Positions 37,442-46,528 of a DNA stretch of 64,000 nt are shown one piece after another. Below the pieces are notes generated by a model. It was given only the letters and a program-made list of their open reading frames with translations. It was not told the DNA's origin and did not search any database. How positions within the stretch are numbered: the first letter of the stretch is position 1; each line of letters starts with the position of its first letter. The DNA comes from Anabaena catenula FACHB-362 (GTDB lineage: Bacteria > Cyanobacteriota > Cyanobacteriia > Cyanobacteriales > Nostocaceae). Location of the stretch: positions 95,932 to 159,931 of the forward strand of contig NZ_JACJTQ010000007.1 of assembly GCF_014698735.1 (NCBI RefSeq), read 5' to 3'. The position numbers were made by a program, and so were the translations under genes.

Positions 37442-37459
37442 GCGGGCTTTTCGGCCCGC
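37442..37459 (-). terminator. Hairpin after nitrilase gene
   Basis: GCGGGC / GCCCGC with TTTTCG loop, 29 bp beyond the minus-strand stop. Weak T content after it. Confidence 0.6.
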
Positions 37460-37487
37460 ATCATAAAGCCTCTGTCAGATCCAGTCT

Positions 37488-38300
37488 CTAAAACACCCGA
37501 TGCTGTAAAGATGGCATTTGCCGACGCACTTGTTCAATTCTACTAGGTTTAATTTCTGCGATCGCTACTCCTGGTTTATCTCCGGCATCTGCTAAAATTA
37601 CACCCCAAGGATCGATAATCATGGCGTGTCCGTGGGTTTGACGACGGGCGTAGTTAGTGCCAGTTTGGGCAGGTGCAATTACATAACAAGTATTTTCAAT
37701 CGCTCTGGCTTGTAGTAATACTTGCCAATGGTCTTTACCTGTAAAAGCAGTGAAAGCCGCAGGAATAAAGACAACATCGGCTCCCTTGTCTGACAAATGT
37801 CGATATAGTTCCGGGAAGCGGACATCATAGCAAATAGAAAGTCCTAGATTACCCAATTCGTCGGAGAAATAGACTGGAGGCAAGGCTTTTCCAGCCATAA
37901 CAGTACTAGATTCTTGGTAAGTGTTGCCGTCAGGGACATTGACATCAAATAGATGTGCTTTGTGGTAACGGGCGAGTTCTTCACCGTTAGGATTGATTAG
38001 TAAAGCCGTGTTGTAGACTTTGCTTGTGCCGTCTACAGGGACGGGAAAGCCGCCGCCAAGGATGGTAATTTGGTGGCGTTGTGCCATCGTTTTCAGAAAT
38101 TTTGCTGATTCAAATGCGATCGCTTCCCCTTGTGTGAGTTTGTCTTTTTCTTCTCCCATGAAGGAGAAATTTTCTGGTAAACTTACTAATTCCGCACCCT
38201 GACGCACAGCCAGATCAATAAATTCTTCTGCCTGTGTCAAGTTTTTCTGTAGATCAGGCACACTGGTCATTTGAATAGCGGCGGCTAAATAAGACTTCAT
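37488..38300 (-). CDS. Carbon-nitrogen hydrolase (nitrilase superfamily, Nit-like)
   Basis: 270 residues. Catalytic triad Glu-Lys-Cys is visible: LPENFSFMGEE, RYHKAHLFDVNVPDG and LSICYDVRFPELYRHL. The HLFDVNVP segment is typical of the Nit1/Nit2 branch (omega-amidase or deaminated-glutathione amidase), so a metabolite-repair role is likely but not proven. Single gene. Confidence 0.92.
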   Translation of the reverse strand: MKSYLAAAIQMTSVPDLQKNLTQAEEFIDLAVRQGAELVSLPENFSFMGEEKDKLTQGEAIAFESAKFLKTMAQRHQITILGGGFPVPVDGTSKVYNTALLINPNGEELARYHKAHLFDVNVPDGNTYQESSTVMAGKALPPVYFSDELGNLGLSICYDVRFPELYRHLSDKGADVVFIPAAFTAFTGKDHWQVLLQARAIENTCYVIAPAQTGTNYARRQTHGHAMIIDPWGVILADAGDKPGVAIAEIKPSRIEQVRRQMPSLQHRVF

Positions 38301-38556
38301 AGATTCAAAAACAAACAGTGAATTTGTACGGGATAGATTTTTAAATATATCTTTATTGGTAGAGGCTAGTACCGCAAGGGGGAATTAAAAATAAAAATAA
38401 AAACTTAAAAAAGCTTGTTTGATCAGCTTTTTACCTCTTTTAGATGGTAGCTGGGTTTCCGCCTGTACTAGTCATAATTGCGTGATTTGCGCTTTTTTGA
38501 CAATTTTCTCCCCTAATCTTCTTCTGGGTAAAAAAGTTGAGGGGATGAAGAAGAAT

Positions 38557-39210
38557 TTAATAATTTTGCTCGCGGTTAATCCAAATCCCCCTGATTCCAG
38601 CAGCTTTAGCACCGTGATAATCATCTGTAATGCTGTCACCAATATGCCATGCTTCCTCTGGGGAACAGCTATGGCTTTGCAGGGCTAGTTTAAAAATTTG
38701 CGGATCTGGTTTAGCTGCACGTACTTGGGTAGAAATGGTAATGGATTTAAAATAATCTCTGAGTCCCAAGCTTTGTAAAACTGAGTACAGCCGAGAATCG
38801 AAATTAGACAATACACCCAATTCTACTCCCAACCGTCGCCAGTTCACCAAAGCTAGGGGAACATCTGGATAAACAAACCAAGGTTCAGCAGTGCCAAAGT
38901 GGATATAGAGTTCACTAAAGAAAGCAGAAAAGTCAGAAAATTCTTTGAGAACACCTGCACCTGCAAAGGTATTTAGGGCGATGATTCGCCACCAATCAAA
39001 TTCCCGTTGGGCAATATCTTTAATATCTGCATCCAGAAATATAGGTGGTGGTGCAGCTTTAAAGCTTTTAAAAAATTGTTTATTCAGGATTTCGGGGGAA
39101 ACCACAACGCCAAATTCTTGGGCTATTTGACTATAAACTATCCCTACACTGCCTTTGACTCCAAAGAGTGTACCTACAGCATCTACAAAAATAACTTTCG
39201 GTTTTTTCAT
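38557..39210 (-). CDS. HAD-superfamily hydrolase, subfamily IA
   Basis: 217 residues. Motif I FVDAVGTLFG (nucleophile Asp; DxVGT in place of DxDGT, so the second Asp is Val), motif II LSNFD, motif III Lys in RAAKPDPQIF and motif IV HIGDSITDDYHGA. The missing second Asp of motif I is common in the REG-2/HDHD3-like branch. Substrate unknown. Cap domain is helical (residues 20-90). Confidence 0.9.
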   Translation of the reverse strand: MKKPKVIFVDAVGTLFGVKGSVGIVYSQIAQEFGVVVSPEILNKQFFKSFKAAPPPIFLDADIKDIAQREFDWWRIIALNTFAGAGVLKEFSDFSAFFSELYIHFGTAEPWFVYPDVPLALVNWRRLGVELGVLSNFDSRLYSVLQSLGLRDYFKSITISTQVRAAKPDPQIFKLALQSHSCSPEEAWHIGDSITDDYHGAKAAGIRGIWINREQNY

Positions 39211-39335
39211 AATAAATAATAATAATACCTAATGCTAATTACTTATAAATCAATAGGGTTCAATTAGGACTGATATAGGAATTATCAATGATATCTGATA
39301 GCTTGCGTGGCGTAGCCATAAAATTTTAAGTCTCC

Positions 39336-39403
39336 TAGGGTGGGAAATGCCAACCGCAGCAATGATTTAGGTGGGCAATGCCCACCCTACGGTTGAATGT
39401 ATT
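39336..39403. repeat. Palindromic intergenic repeat (GTAGGGTGGG family)
   Basis: TAGGGTGGG (39336) / CCCACCCTA (39381) with an internal palindrome GGTGGGCAATGCCCACC. A relative with the same end word lies at 53774-53852. Confidence 0.8.
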
Positions 39404-39463
39404 TACGAATTTTTTTCTTTCCCTACACCCCACACCCAGCCTCAACAGAAGATCGAAAGTGAT

Positions 39464-40657
39464 TTACCGAGAAAGGGTTTCGATAATCGGACGCACTAGC
39501 CAGTTAAAGCCTACTTTGAGTTGATGATCTAAAGTTGGTAGCCTATACAAATAAGCTAGACGACGGGCGAGGTATGCTAAAGAACCATCTAGTTTGATGC
39601 CTAAACCGGTGAGAGTGGCGTTGTCTACTCCCAAGGCCATCATTTCGCCTAATTGTTGATAGCGGAAGGGAAGTAGGGGACGATTGGTTAAAGAAGCCCA
39701 GATGTTCCATGCTGTATAATCGGCTTGTTGAAAGGCAACTTGGGCTGTGGCGGGTACTTGCTTTCCTTCTGCGTCAAGACAGTCTGCTAAGTCTCCTAAT
39801 GCAAAAATTTCTGGATGTTCAAGTACTTGCAGTTGAGGTGTTGTGGTGATTTGGCCGCGCTGGTTTTGCTTGAGGGGGAGGGTTTTGATCACTGAGGCGA
39901 CTCTTGTTCCTACTGTCCAGATTACCAAATCTACGGGAATTTCGTCTATTTGATCTTTATACTCTAGGGAGATGGTATCTTCTGCAATTGATACTACTTT
40001 GGTTTCTAAGTCAATAAACACGCCTCTGGTTTCTAAGGCTTTTTTGGCGGCTTGGCGGTTAAACTCTGGGGAAGTTCGTAAAATTTGATCGCTGATTTCA
40101 ATGAGGCGGAAGCGTCCTTTTTCACCAATTCTATCTGCGAGTTTACAGGCTAATTCTACGCCACTGTAACCAGCGCCAACGATGGCGACGCGAATTTTTT
40201 CAGTATTTGATTCTTCTAAAATTCGCAGGCGTTCTTCTAAACGATAAACGTCAGTGATGCTACGGAATGGATAGGCGTATTCTGTCGCGCCTGGTACTAA
40301 ATCTAAGGGTGTTTCGCCACCTAAAGCCAATACTAGCCGGTCGTAGGAAATTCCTGGACTATCTTGTAACTGTACCCGTTGCTTGTCTATGTCAATTCCT
40401 GAGACAACTGCTTGATGAAAACGCACTCCTGTACCTTGTAACAGTTCTTGGTAGGGAGGAGCAATTTCCCAGGTTTGGAGTTCGCCGGTGAGGAGTTCGT
40501 AGAGTAGGGGAGAGAAGATAAAGCGATCGCTCTGATCTACTAATATAATTTCAGGTTTTGAACTAGATTCCCAAGGTAATTGGCTTAAACGGAGGGCGGT
40601 GTAGAGGCCACCAAAGCCGCCACCTAGTATACAAATTCTTGTAGTTGGTTGAGTCAT
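39464..40657 (-). CDS. Type II NADH dehydrogenase (NDH-2) family oxidoreductase
   Basis: 397 residues with two Rossmann motifs: CILGGGFGGLYTALRLS for FAD and VAIVGAGYSGVELACKLAD for NAD(P)H, and the linking FALGDLADCLDAEG. It would pass electrons from NAD(P)H to the quinone pool without pumping protons, or act as redox sensor in thylakoids. The C-terminal helix (KVGFNWLVRPIIETLSR) is suited to membrane attachment. Cyanobacteria often hold several NDH-2 paralogues; which one this is cannot be told. Confidence 0.9.
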   Translation of the reverse strand: MTQPTTRICILGGGFGGLYTALRLSQLPWESSSKPEIILVDQSDRFIFSPLLYELLTGELQTWEIAPPYQELLQGTGVRFHQAVVSGIDIDKQRVQLQDSPGISYDRLVLALGGETPLDLVPGATEYAYPFRSITDVYRLEERLRILEESNTEKIRVAIVGAGYSGVELACKLADRIGEKGRFRLIEISDQILRTSPEFNRQAAKKALETRGVFIDLETKVVSIAEDTISLEYKDQIDEIPVDLVIWTVGTRVASVIKTLPLKQNQRGQITTTPQLQVLEHPEIFALGDLADCLDAEGKQVPATAQVAFQQADYTAWNIWASLTNRPLLPFRYQQLGEMMALGVDNATLTGLGIKLDGSLAYLARRLAYLYRLPTLDHQLKVGFNWLVRPIIETLSR

Positions 40658-40696
40658 GGTTTTTATAGAAAGCTAAATCCCAGCCAGGCATTTATT

Positions 40697-41275
40697 TTAG
40701 TGTAATGATTTATTGCGGTCTATTGCCATTAGCCAGCAATCCTGATATTTACCCTCGTGCAGTTCATAGGAGGGTAACAGCTTAATTTTTACAAACCCAG
40801 ATTTTTCATAGCAGCGGATAGCGCGGGGATTTTTTACACTTGGATCAATTACTATTCTAACAGCTTGTAGTTCTGTAAAAATGAACTCTACGGCTGATGA
40901 AAGCACTTGTGTCCCAATTCCTAGATTCCAATATTGAGTTTCGCCGATAAATAAGTCAATTCCATAGACATTATCTGTATTTTCTAAACAATACATTTGT
41001 CTAATTTCTTCTGGTAGTTGATTGAGACAATAATATTGTAAATAACCAATATCCTGATTTTTATAGGAGAAGATACAGGGAATTACAGGTTCTTCTCCCT
41101 GAATTCTCGGTTGATAGGTGGCGATAACTTTTTCTAAGTAATGAGGATCATCTCGTCCTCCATAAAATTTTAATACTTGCTCATCTGTGCGCCATTTTTC
41201 CATTAACTCATAATCATAAAGATTATCTTGCATAGGACGAAGTTTAATTTCGTCTTTAATAATTAGCATATTCAA
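40697..41275 (-). CDS. GNAT-family N-acetyltransferase (AAC(6')-like)
   Basis: 192 residues. GNAT pattern: IKLRPMQDNLYDYELMEKW, IFSYKNQDIGYLQYY, acetyl-CoA loop LGIGTQVLSSAVEFIF, and NPRAIRCYEKSGFVKIK. The order and the WRTDEQVLKFYGG segment resemble the aminoglycoside 6'-N-acetyltransferase / Acetyltransf_8 group, but substrate is unknown and resistance must not be assumed. Single gene between NDH-2 and ChaB. Confidence 0.85.
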   Translation of the reverse strand: MNMLIIKDEIKLRPMQDNLYDYELMEKWRTDEQVLKFYGGRDDPHYLEKVIATYQPRIQGEEPVIPCIFSYKNQDIGYLQYYCLNQLPEEIRQMYCLENTDNVYGIDLFIGETQYWNLGIGTQVLSSAVEFIFTELQAVRIVIDPSVKNPRAIRCYEKSGFVKIKLLPSYELHEGKYQDCWLMAIDRNKSLH

Positions 41276-41349
41276 TATTTCTATAGAAAAAACGGTCTAC
41301 ATAAATTATAAACCGTCAGCAATGCCACATTGATTTAAAAGATAATTAA

Positions 41350-41595
41350 TTAATTCCCACCAGACGTTACAGATTTATGATGTATAGCAGGATCTTCTGG
41401 TTTTCTACGCCAGTTACCTTCGCTATCTGGTTCATATTCATTGTGAACACTATTCCAAGCTACTTCCTTTGCACCTTCTTCTCTCATTCCATCATGTTGT
41501 GCAGCATTGAAAGCAGCCACAAAAATCTGTTGTGCGTGTTCTGGTAGTCGTGCTTGGATATCTTGAGGTAATTCATCTATTTTGCTATAAGGCAT
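41350..41595 (-). CDS. ChaB family protein
   Basis: 81 residues. PYSKIDELPQDIQARLPEHA, QQIFVAAFNAA and AWNSVHNEYEPDSEGNWRRK match ChaB, a small protein once linked to cation transport (ChaA); role uncertain. Follows the GNAT gene at 75 bp. Confidence 0.9.
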   Translation of the reverse strand: MPYSKIDELPQDIQARLPEHAQQIFVAAFNAAQHDGMREEGAKEVAWNSVHNEYEPDSEGNWRRKPEDPAIHHKSVTSGGN

Positions 41596-41740
41596 AAACC
41601 GACTCCGATGTTCTCACTTAGGTTTATGTTACTAATTTAGTAATTATTTTTCCTCTTTCGAGAAGTAGAGATTTGCATGACTATACTTTAGATAGAGTTG
41701 AGTCGGTTTAATAATCACAGGGAAGTTTAGCATGATTCAG

Positions 41741-43552
41741 CTATACAGAAAAGTAGTTGTTAGTAGTTAATAAACCAGTAGCCACTGTACCAGTTATACC
41801 TGTTAAATTAATTAAAAGGTCGCTACTAGAATTAAAGGCAGCAAGACTATCGTTAACTGATAGGTAAGTGCCTCCATTCCAACCAAAGAATACAGATTGT
41901 TTAGCAGCTAAAGATTGTGTTCCCGCAATATTGGGATTAGCATCTTGATAGGCAGCGATCGCAGCAGCACTTAATGTAGAGTAGTTAGCTGTTGAGAAAA
42001 CACCAGCATTAAAGAGTGCTGTGGGCAGAGAATTAACGACAATGCGATCGCCCTGACTAGGATTAAAATCAATGATGCGATCGAGTGCAGCTAACAGCGA
42101 ATTTTTCAAATCAGGGTAGACAAAGCGATCTGCACCTAGTCCTCCAGTTAGGTTATCTCCTCCTGCTCCTCCAGAGAGAGTATCATTAGCAGCACCACCA
42201 TCTAAGAAATCGTTGCCATCTCCTCCAGAGATTGTATCGTTGCCGTCTTCTCCATAGAGAACGTCATTGCCAACTTCTCCTTTAATGGTGTCGTTACCAG
42301 TACCGCCAAAAGCCTTGTCATTGCCATTACCAGCGTTGATAATATCATCTCCTGCTAGGCTAAAGAAGACATCATCACCATCAAGACCGTTGAGCGTGTT
42401 GTTAGAAGCATTGCCTGTGATGCTATTGTTAAGACTATTCCCAGTGCCATTAATATTCCCTGTACCAATGAGGGTAAGATTTTCTACATTGGCTCCCAAG
42501 GTATAGCTGACAGAAGATTGAACTTGATCAATTTCCGTGGCTAGGGTAGATGTTTCTTTCACTACATCACCTATGCTATCAACAACGTAAATATCATCGC
42601 CTAAGCCACCATTCATGGTGTCATTACCAAGTCCACCGTCTAAAAAATCGTTGCCAGCCCCACCATCAAGTGTATCGTTGCCGTCTTCTCCATAGAGAAC
42701 GTCATTGCCAACTTCTCCTTTAATGGTGTCGTTACCAGTACCGCCAAAAGCCTTGTCATCACCATTACCAGCGTGGATAATATCATCTCCTGCTAGACTG
42801 AAAAAGACATCATTACCATCTCCACCATTCAGGGTATTATTGGCAGTATTTCCTCTGAGGCTATTGTTAAGAGCGTTTCCTGTACCGTTGATAGCAACAG
42901 TGCCTATGAGGGTGAGATTTTCTACGTTGGCTCCCAAGGTATAGCTGATTGATGAATAAACATCATCAATTTCTGCGGCTAGGGTAGATGTTTCTTTCAC
43001 TACATCACCTATGCTATCAACAACGTAAATATCGTTGCCTAAGCCACCATTCATGGTGTCATTACCAAGTCCACCGTCTAAGTAATCATTGCCACCATTA
43101 CCAAATAGCTGGTTATTTTGGCTGTCACCAGTAATAGTGTCATTCGCATTTGTACCTTTAACATCATCAAAGTTCACTACTGTAAATGAACCAACACCAG
43201 GTACTCCATTGACGGTTAAACTTTGAGTCCCTAGGTTGACATTGATTGATACACCAGCCCCAGCGCTTGAAGTATCAATAGTGTTATTGCCTACGGATGA
43301 ATTGGCAATAATTTTCTCGATTTTCACCAGTTGATCTGTGCTACCACCACTCTTTTTCAGAATTCCTGTTGGTAAGAGGGTGATACTTTGATTCAAGTTG
43401 CTGTAATCAGCCGTATCTGTACCAAGTCCCCCATCTAAAGTATCGTTACCTAAACTGCTTAGGATAGTATCATTACCTTCAAGACCGAATATTTCATCAT
43501 TAACATCAGTCCCAACGAGAAAGTTATTCGTAGAATCACCAATAATAGCCAT
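41741..43552 (-). CDS. RTX-type calcium-binding surface protein
   Basis: About 603 residues from the ATG at 43552 (MAIIGDSTNNFLVGTDVNDE), which has GAGG upstream; the longer frame to 43663 is unlikely. Contains many RTX nonapeptides (GGxGNDxxx, e.g. LDGGLGNDTMNGGLGNDIYV and GGTGNDTIKGEVGNDVLYG) that bind Ca2+ in beta rolls. A 438-bp (146-residue) unit is duplicated (42241 onward and 42679 onward). The C-terminal 110 residues (LTGGLGADRFVYPDLKNSLL, then FFGWNGGTYLSVNDSL) look like the cyanobacterial bluetail surface domain. No classic signal peptide; probably exported by a type I system encoded elsewhere. Confidence 0.9.
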   Translation of the reverse strand: MAIIGDSTNNFLVGTDVNDEIFGLEGNDTILSSLGNDTLDGGLGTDTADYSNLNQSITLLPTGILKKSGGSTDQLVKIEKIIANSSVGNNTIDTSSAGAGVSINVNLGTQSLTVNGVPGVGSFTVVNFDDVKGTNANDTITGDSQNNQLFGNGGNDYLDGGLGNDTMNGGLGNDIYVVDSIGDVVKETSTLAAEIDDVYSSISYTLGANVENLTLIGTVAINGTGNALNNSLRGNTANNTLNGGDGNDVFFSLAGDDIIHAGNGDDKAFGGTGNDTIKGEVGNDVLYGEDGNDTLDGGAGNDFLDGGLGNDTMNGGLGDDIYVVDSIGDVVKETSTLATEIDQVQSSVSYTLGANVENLTLIGTGNINGTGNSLNNSITGNASNNTLNGLDGDDVFFSLAGDDIINAGNGNDKAFGGTGNDTIKGEVGNDVLYGEDGNDTISGGDGNDFLDGGAANDTLSGGAGGDNLTGGLGADRFVYPDLKNSLLAALDRIIDFNPSQGDRIVVNSLPTALFNAGVFSTANYSTLSAAAIAAYQDANPNIAGTQSLAAKQSVFFGWNGGTYLSVNDSLAAFNSSSDLLINLTGITGTVATGLLTTNNYFSV

Positions 43553-43822
43553 GATGTAACCTCTGTTATTTTCTGCTAAATGGTTTACAGTCTCAATTTT
43601 CAGTTGTTGTTTGTATTTGCCCTTGCTTATGACACAAAACAGCAGACGTAATTTCAGCTTCAAGCAAGGAGGCCACCATCCAATTGAATATTGAGAATGT
43701 ATATACCCAGTTTACAAACACATAAATACATTGCTTCCAACTGTGCAGAAATACTCACAACTGTGTATAATATAGGCTAATCTACAGAATATACACGATA
43801 AAATCATTACCCAAGAGACACT

Positions 43823-45301
43823 GTGGATATTGATCACTTCCATACAGCACTTGAAGGACTTACCCGCCAGCAGCGACGAGTGCTAGACAAATTCTTATGT
43901 GGTGAGAAAGACCAACAAATCGCTGATGCTCTTGTTATCACTAAAACAACAGTTCGTAAACATATTGAAGCTATCTGTAAAGCCTTTGGATTCGCAAACC
44001 TTCCAGGCGAGCGTCTTTCCAAGCGACTGGAATTGATCAGTTTATTTTATAAGTACAAACCAGAGTTAGTTCAAGAGAATATACCCATTGAAACTCAACC
44101 AGCAGAGTCAAACCTACCACCGCTAATCAATGAATTTCTTGCTTATGACAGTGCGTGGACGGGACGAAATGATTTAATTTCCGATCTGAGCAAGCGGTTA
44201 CAAGGCTGTTGTCGCTTGCTCCTTTTGGTTGGACTTACAGGTATTGGCAAGACAGCACTAGCAGAACGTTTGAGCGTGGAATTAGGCAATTGGTTCAATC
44301 ATGACCCAGAAAAACTTTGCCGAAAAAACTTTGATCACAAACTCACCCCTTCAGACTTCGTGAGTGTATCGGTAAAATGGTTAGAAGATTCTGGTGAAAC
44401 CTTGTCTCCAGAGGAACGAAAACAACCACAGTCCTTACTGCGTCGGTTAGTCGAATATTTTTGTCACCATCCACAGCTAGTCTTAATTGACTCTTTGGAA
44501 TTTTTGCTGTTTGGTGATCAAGACATTGGCTGGAGCGATTTTATTGATGAATGGTGGTGTCAATTTTTTGCCAGCTTGTTGTCAGCAGAAACTTGTCAAA
44601 GTCGCTTTATTATTACTTCTCAAGAATTACCAAACCAACTGGTACAAGCCGCGTCACGCTATCCCAATTTTTGGCACTGTCAACGAGTTGATGGACTCAC
44701 AGAAACGGAACAAGTCTCTTTATTTGATAAAGTTGGTTTAGGTTCTACTTTGCAATCTCTGGAAATGAAACTGCTTTTAAGGATAGGCAAGGCATATAAA
44801 GGACATCCTTTGGCATTAAGAACCATTTACGGAGAAATTATCAATGATTTTGCGTCCCATGTTTCAGCCTATTGGCAACAGTATGGCCACGAGATTAAAG
44901 AAGTGGAAAAAGCTTTAGCTGAAGCTAGTCTGGGGATTGTAACATCACCAAATGATCAATGGAAATTAGATCGGTATTCTGTAGAGTTACGCAGAAAAGT
45001 CCAAAGCAGGCTGGAGCAAACATTCAAAAAACTATCAGATCATGCCTATCATGGCTATATTTTGCTTTGCACAGCTTCAGTATATCGTGAACCAGTGCAA
45101 AAAGGTTGGTGGTTGAGGCATTTAGAGTATAGGGGATATACCGATGAACAGCAAAAACTCGCACTAGAAACTTTAAAAGATCGTTATTTGATAGAAATTT
45201 CATTTGATCAAAATAATGGAATGATCCTGATAGGAATGCACAATTTAGTTCGCAGTGTTGCTATAAACCATCGACAAAAATTATGTACACAAGAGGCATA
45301 A
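43823..45301 (+). CDS. STAND-class NTPase with N-terminal LuxR-like helix-turn-helix
   Basis: 492 residues from a GTG. Residues 13-58 (LTRQQRRVLDKFLCGEKDQQ, then IADALVITKTTVRKHIEAI) form a LuxR/GerE-like helix-turn-helix. A STAND/NB-ARC ATPase follows: Walker A GLTGIGKT (residues 137-144), Walker B LVLIDSLEF with Asp223, sensor-like SRFIITSQE and GHPLAL (327-332), then a helical winged-type region to 492. The C-terminal sensor repeats usually found in STAND proteins are missing but are supplied by the next gene, one base downstream. It resembles a split MalT/AfsR-like switch. Divergent from the RTX gene, with which it may be functionally linked. Function unknown: transcription control or defence. 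Confidence 0.8.
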   Translation: MDIDHFHTALEGLTRQQRRVLDKFLCGEKDQQIADALVITKTTVRKHIEAICKAFGFANLPGERLSKRLELISLFYKYKPELVQENIPIETQPAESNLPPLINEFLAYDSAWTGRNDLISDLSKRLQGCCRLLLLVGLTGIGKTALAERLSVELGNWFNHDPEKLCRKNFDHKLTPSDFVSVSVKWLEDSGETLSPEERKQPQSLLRRLVEYFCHHPQLVLIDSLEFLLFGDQDIGWSDFIDEWWCQFFASLLSAETCQSRFIITSQELPNQLVQAASRYPNFWHCQRVDGLTETEQVSLFDKVGLGSTLQSLEMKLLLRIGKAYKGHPLALRTIYGEIINDFASHVSAYWQQYGHEIKEVEKALAEASLGIVTSPNDQWKLDRYSVELRRKVQSRLEQTFKKLSDHAYHGYILLCTASVYREPVQKGWWLRHLEYRGYTDEQQKLALETLKDRYLIEISFDQNNGMILIGMHNLVRSVAINHRQKLCTQEA

Positions 45302-45302
45302 A

Positions 45303-46427
45303 ATGGAAATTTCCTTACTACCAGGATCTATCGTACTTGAAAAGATAGGCATTCAACCATCCACTCTTGTACAACAAGTTCCCCTTGAACAATTAGATAA
45401 TTATATAGCTGTCATCAACTGGCTAACAGATTACCAAACTCAAATCAATGCTACCCACCGCCAAAAGTTGGAGGGATATTTGCAAGCACTTTATCATCTC
45501 TGTGATGCTCAAGCTTGGACAAAAGCCAGTGATATATTATCTATGCCTTTAACTCCACCCAGTCAACAGCAATTTCATCAACAATTGGGTATCTGGGGAT
45601 GCTATGTAGAACTGATTAATTTATATAAGAATCTTATCGGTCATTTAGATCCTGTCACTGAGCTAGCTTATTTATGTGGTTTGGGCAATGTTTATTATAA
45701 TATGAGTCAATATTCTCACTGTCTTAATTGTTATGAAAAAGGCTTAGAAATAGCTACGAAAATAGCTGATGAATCCATGAAAGCTCAACTCCTAAACAAT
45801 TTAGGCAGCGTGTATTTAATGCAAAGCAATCATGCTACTGCTATTGAATTCTATGAACAAGGTTTAACTATTGCCCATCAGCTTAGGGATCGCCATCTGC
45901 AAAATATTTTGAATACGAGATTGGGTCTTGCTTATATCTATTTAGGACAATATAGTAAAGCTTTGGAGTGCTATCAAAGTGAGTTGGTAAATGTTAGAGA
46001 AATTGGTGATCCTGAACAAGAATCTATAGTGTTAACAAGTTTAGGACTTGTTTATATTTGTATGGAGGATTATTTACAAGCACTAGATTACAATAAACAG
46101 GGTTTAGCAGTTGCCCAAAAAATTGGTTATAGAACTCAAGAAGCTTGGGGAACTTGTAATATAGGCAAAACTTTGATGCGGATGAATCAGTATCAAGAAG
46201 CAGAACAACATTTACAATCAGCTTTAACAACTTTCAGAGAAATGGAATGCCGTCTGGCGGAATCTGAGGTACTCGAAGCCCTATCAGAACTATATCAAAA
46301 AATGAACCTTCATAGTTTAGGTTCTCAGTGCTATGAGCAAGCTTTAGCAATTAGTCAAGAGTTGGGTGTTTCTATTATCAATCCTACCAGTACAAAACTA
46401 CCAGTTCCGAAGGTAGATAGTTTGTGA
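45303..46427 (+). CDS. TPR sensor protein of the STAND module
   Basis: 374 residues starting one base after the stop of the STAND NTPase (TAA-A-ATG), implying translational coupling. Six TPR units of about 40 residues, e.g. GLGNVYYNMSQYSHCLNCYE, NLGSVYLMQSNHATAIEFYE, RLGLAYIYLGQYSKALECYQ, SLGLVYICMEDYLQALDYNK and a degenerate last one. The longer TPR period is the type found in MalT/Rap/NB-ARC-TPR proteins. It probably acts as ligand-sensing partner of the NTPase, or the pair derives from fission of one protein. N-terminal 100 residues are helical without clear repeats. Confidence 0.85.
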   Translation: MEISLLPGSIVLEKIGIQPSTLVQQVPLEQLDNYIAVINWLTDYQTQINATHRQKLEGYLQALYHLCDAQAWTKASDILSMPLTPPSQQQFHQQLGIWGCYVELINLYKNLIGHLDPVTELAYLCGLGNVYYNMSQYSHCLNCYEKGLEIATKIADESMKAQLLNNLGSVYLMQSNHATAIEFYEQGLTIAHQLRDRHLQNILNTRLGLAYIYLGQYSKALECYQSELVNVREIGDPEQESIVLTSLGLVYICMEDYLQALDYNKQGLAVAQKIGYRTQEAWGTCNIGKTLMRMNQYQEAEQHLQSALTTFREMECRLAESEVLEALSELYQKMNLHSLGSQCYEQALAISQELGVSIINPTSTKLPVPKVDSL

Positions 46428-46528
46428 TTATAAGCATTTAACTTGCAAAAATTAATTGCACAGGAAAAATGCCCGTTTTACAAAATTTTGGTTCTTGCAT
46501 CTCATGTAAAAAATAAATATTGTTCATA

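Noticed and set aside
40697..41275. Antibiotic-resistance gene call for the GNAT protein
   Set aside because: Likeness to AAC(6') is at fold and motif level only; substrate is not supported by the sequence.
42267..42944. Plus-strand Pro/Ser/Leu-rich frames within the RTX gene
   Set aside because: Antisense shadows of the Asp/Gly repeats, appearing twice because of the 438-bp duplication.
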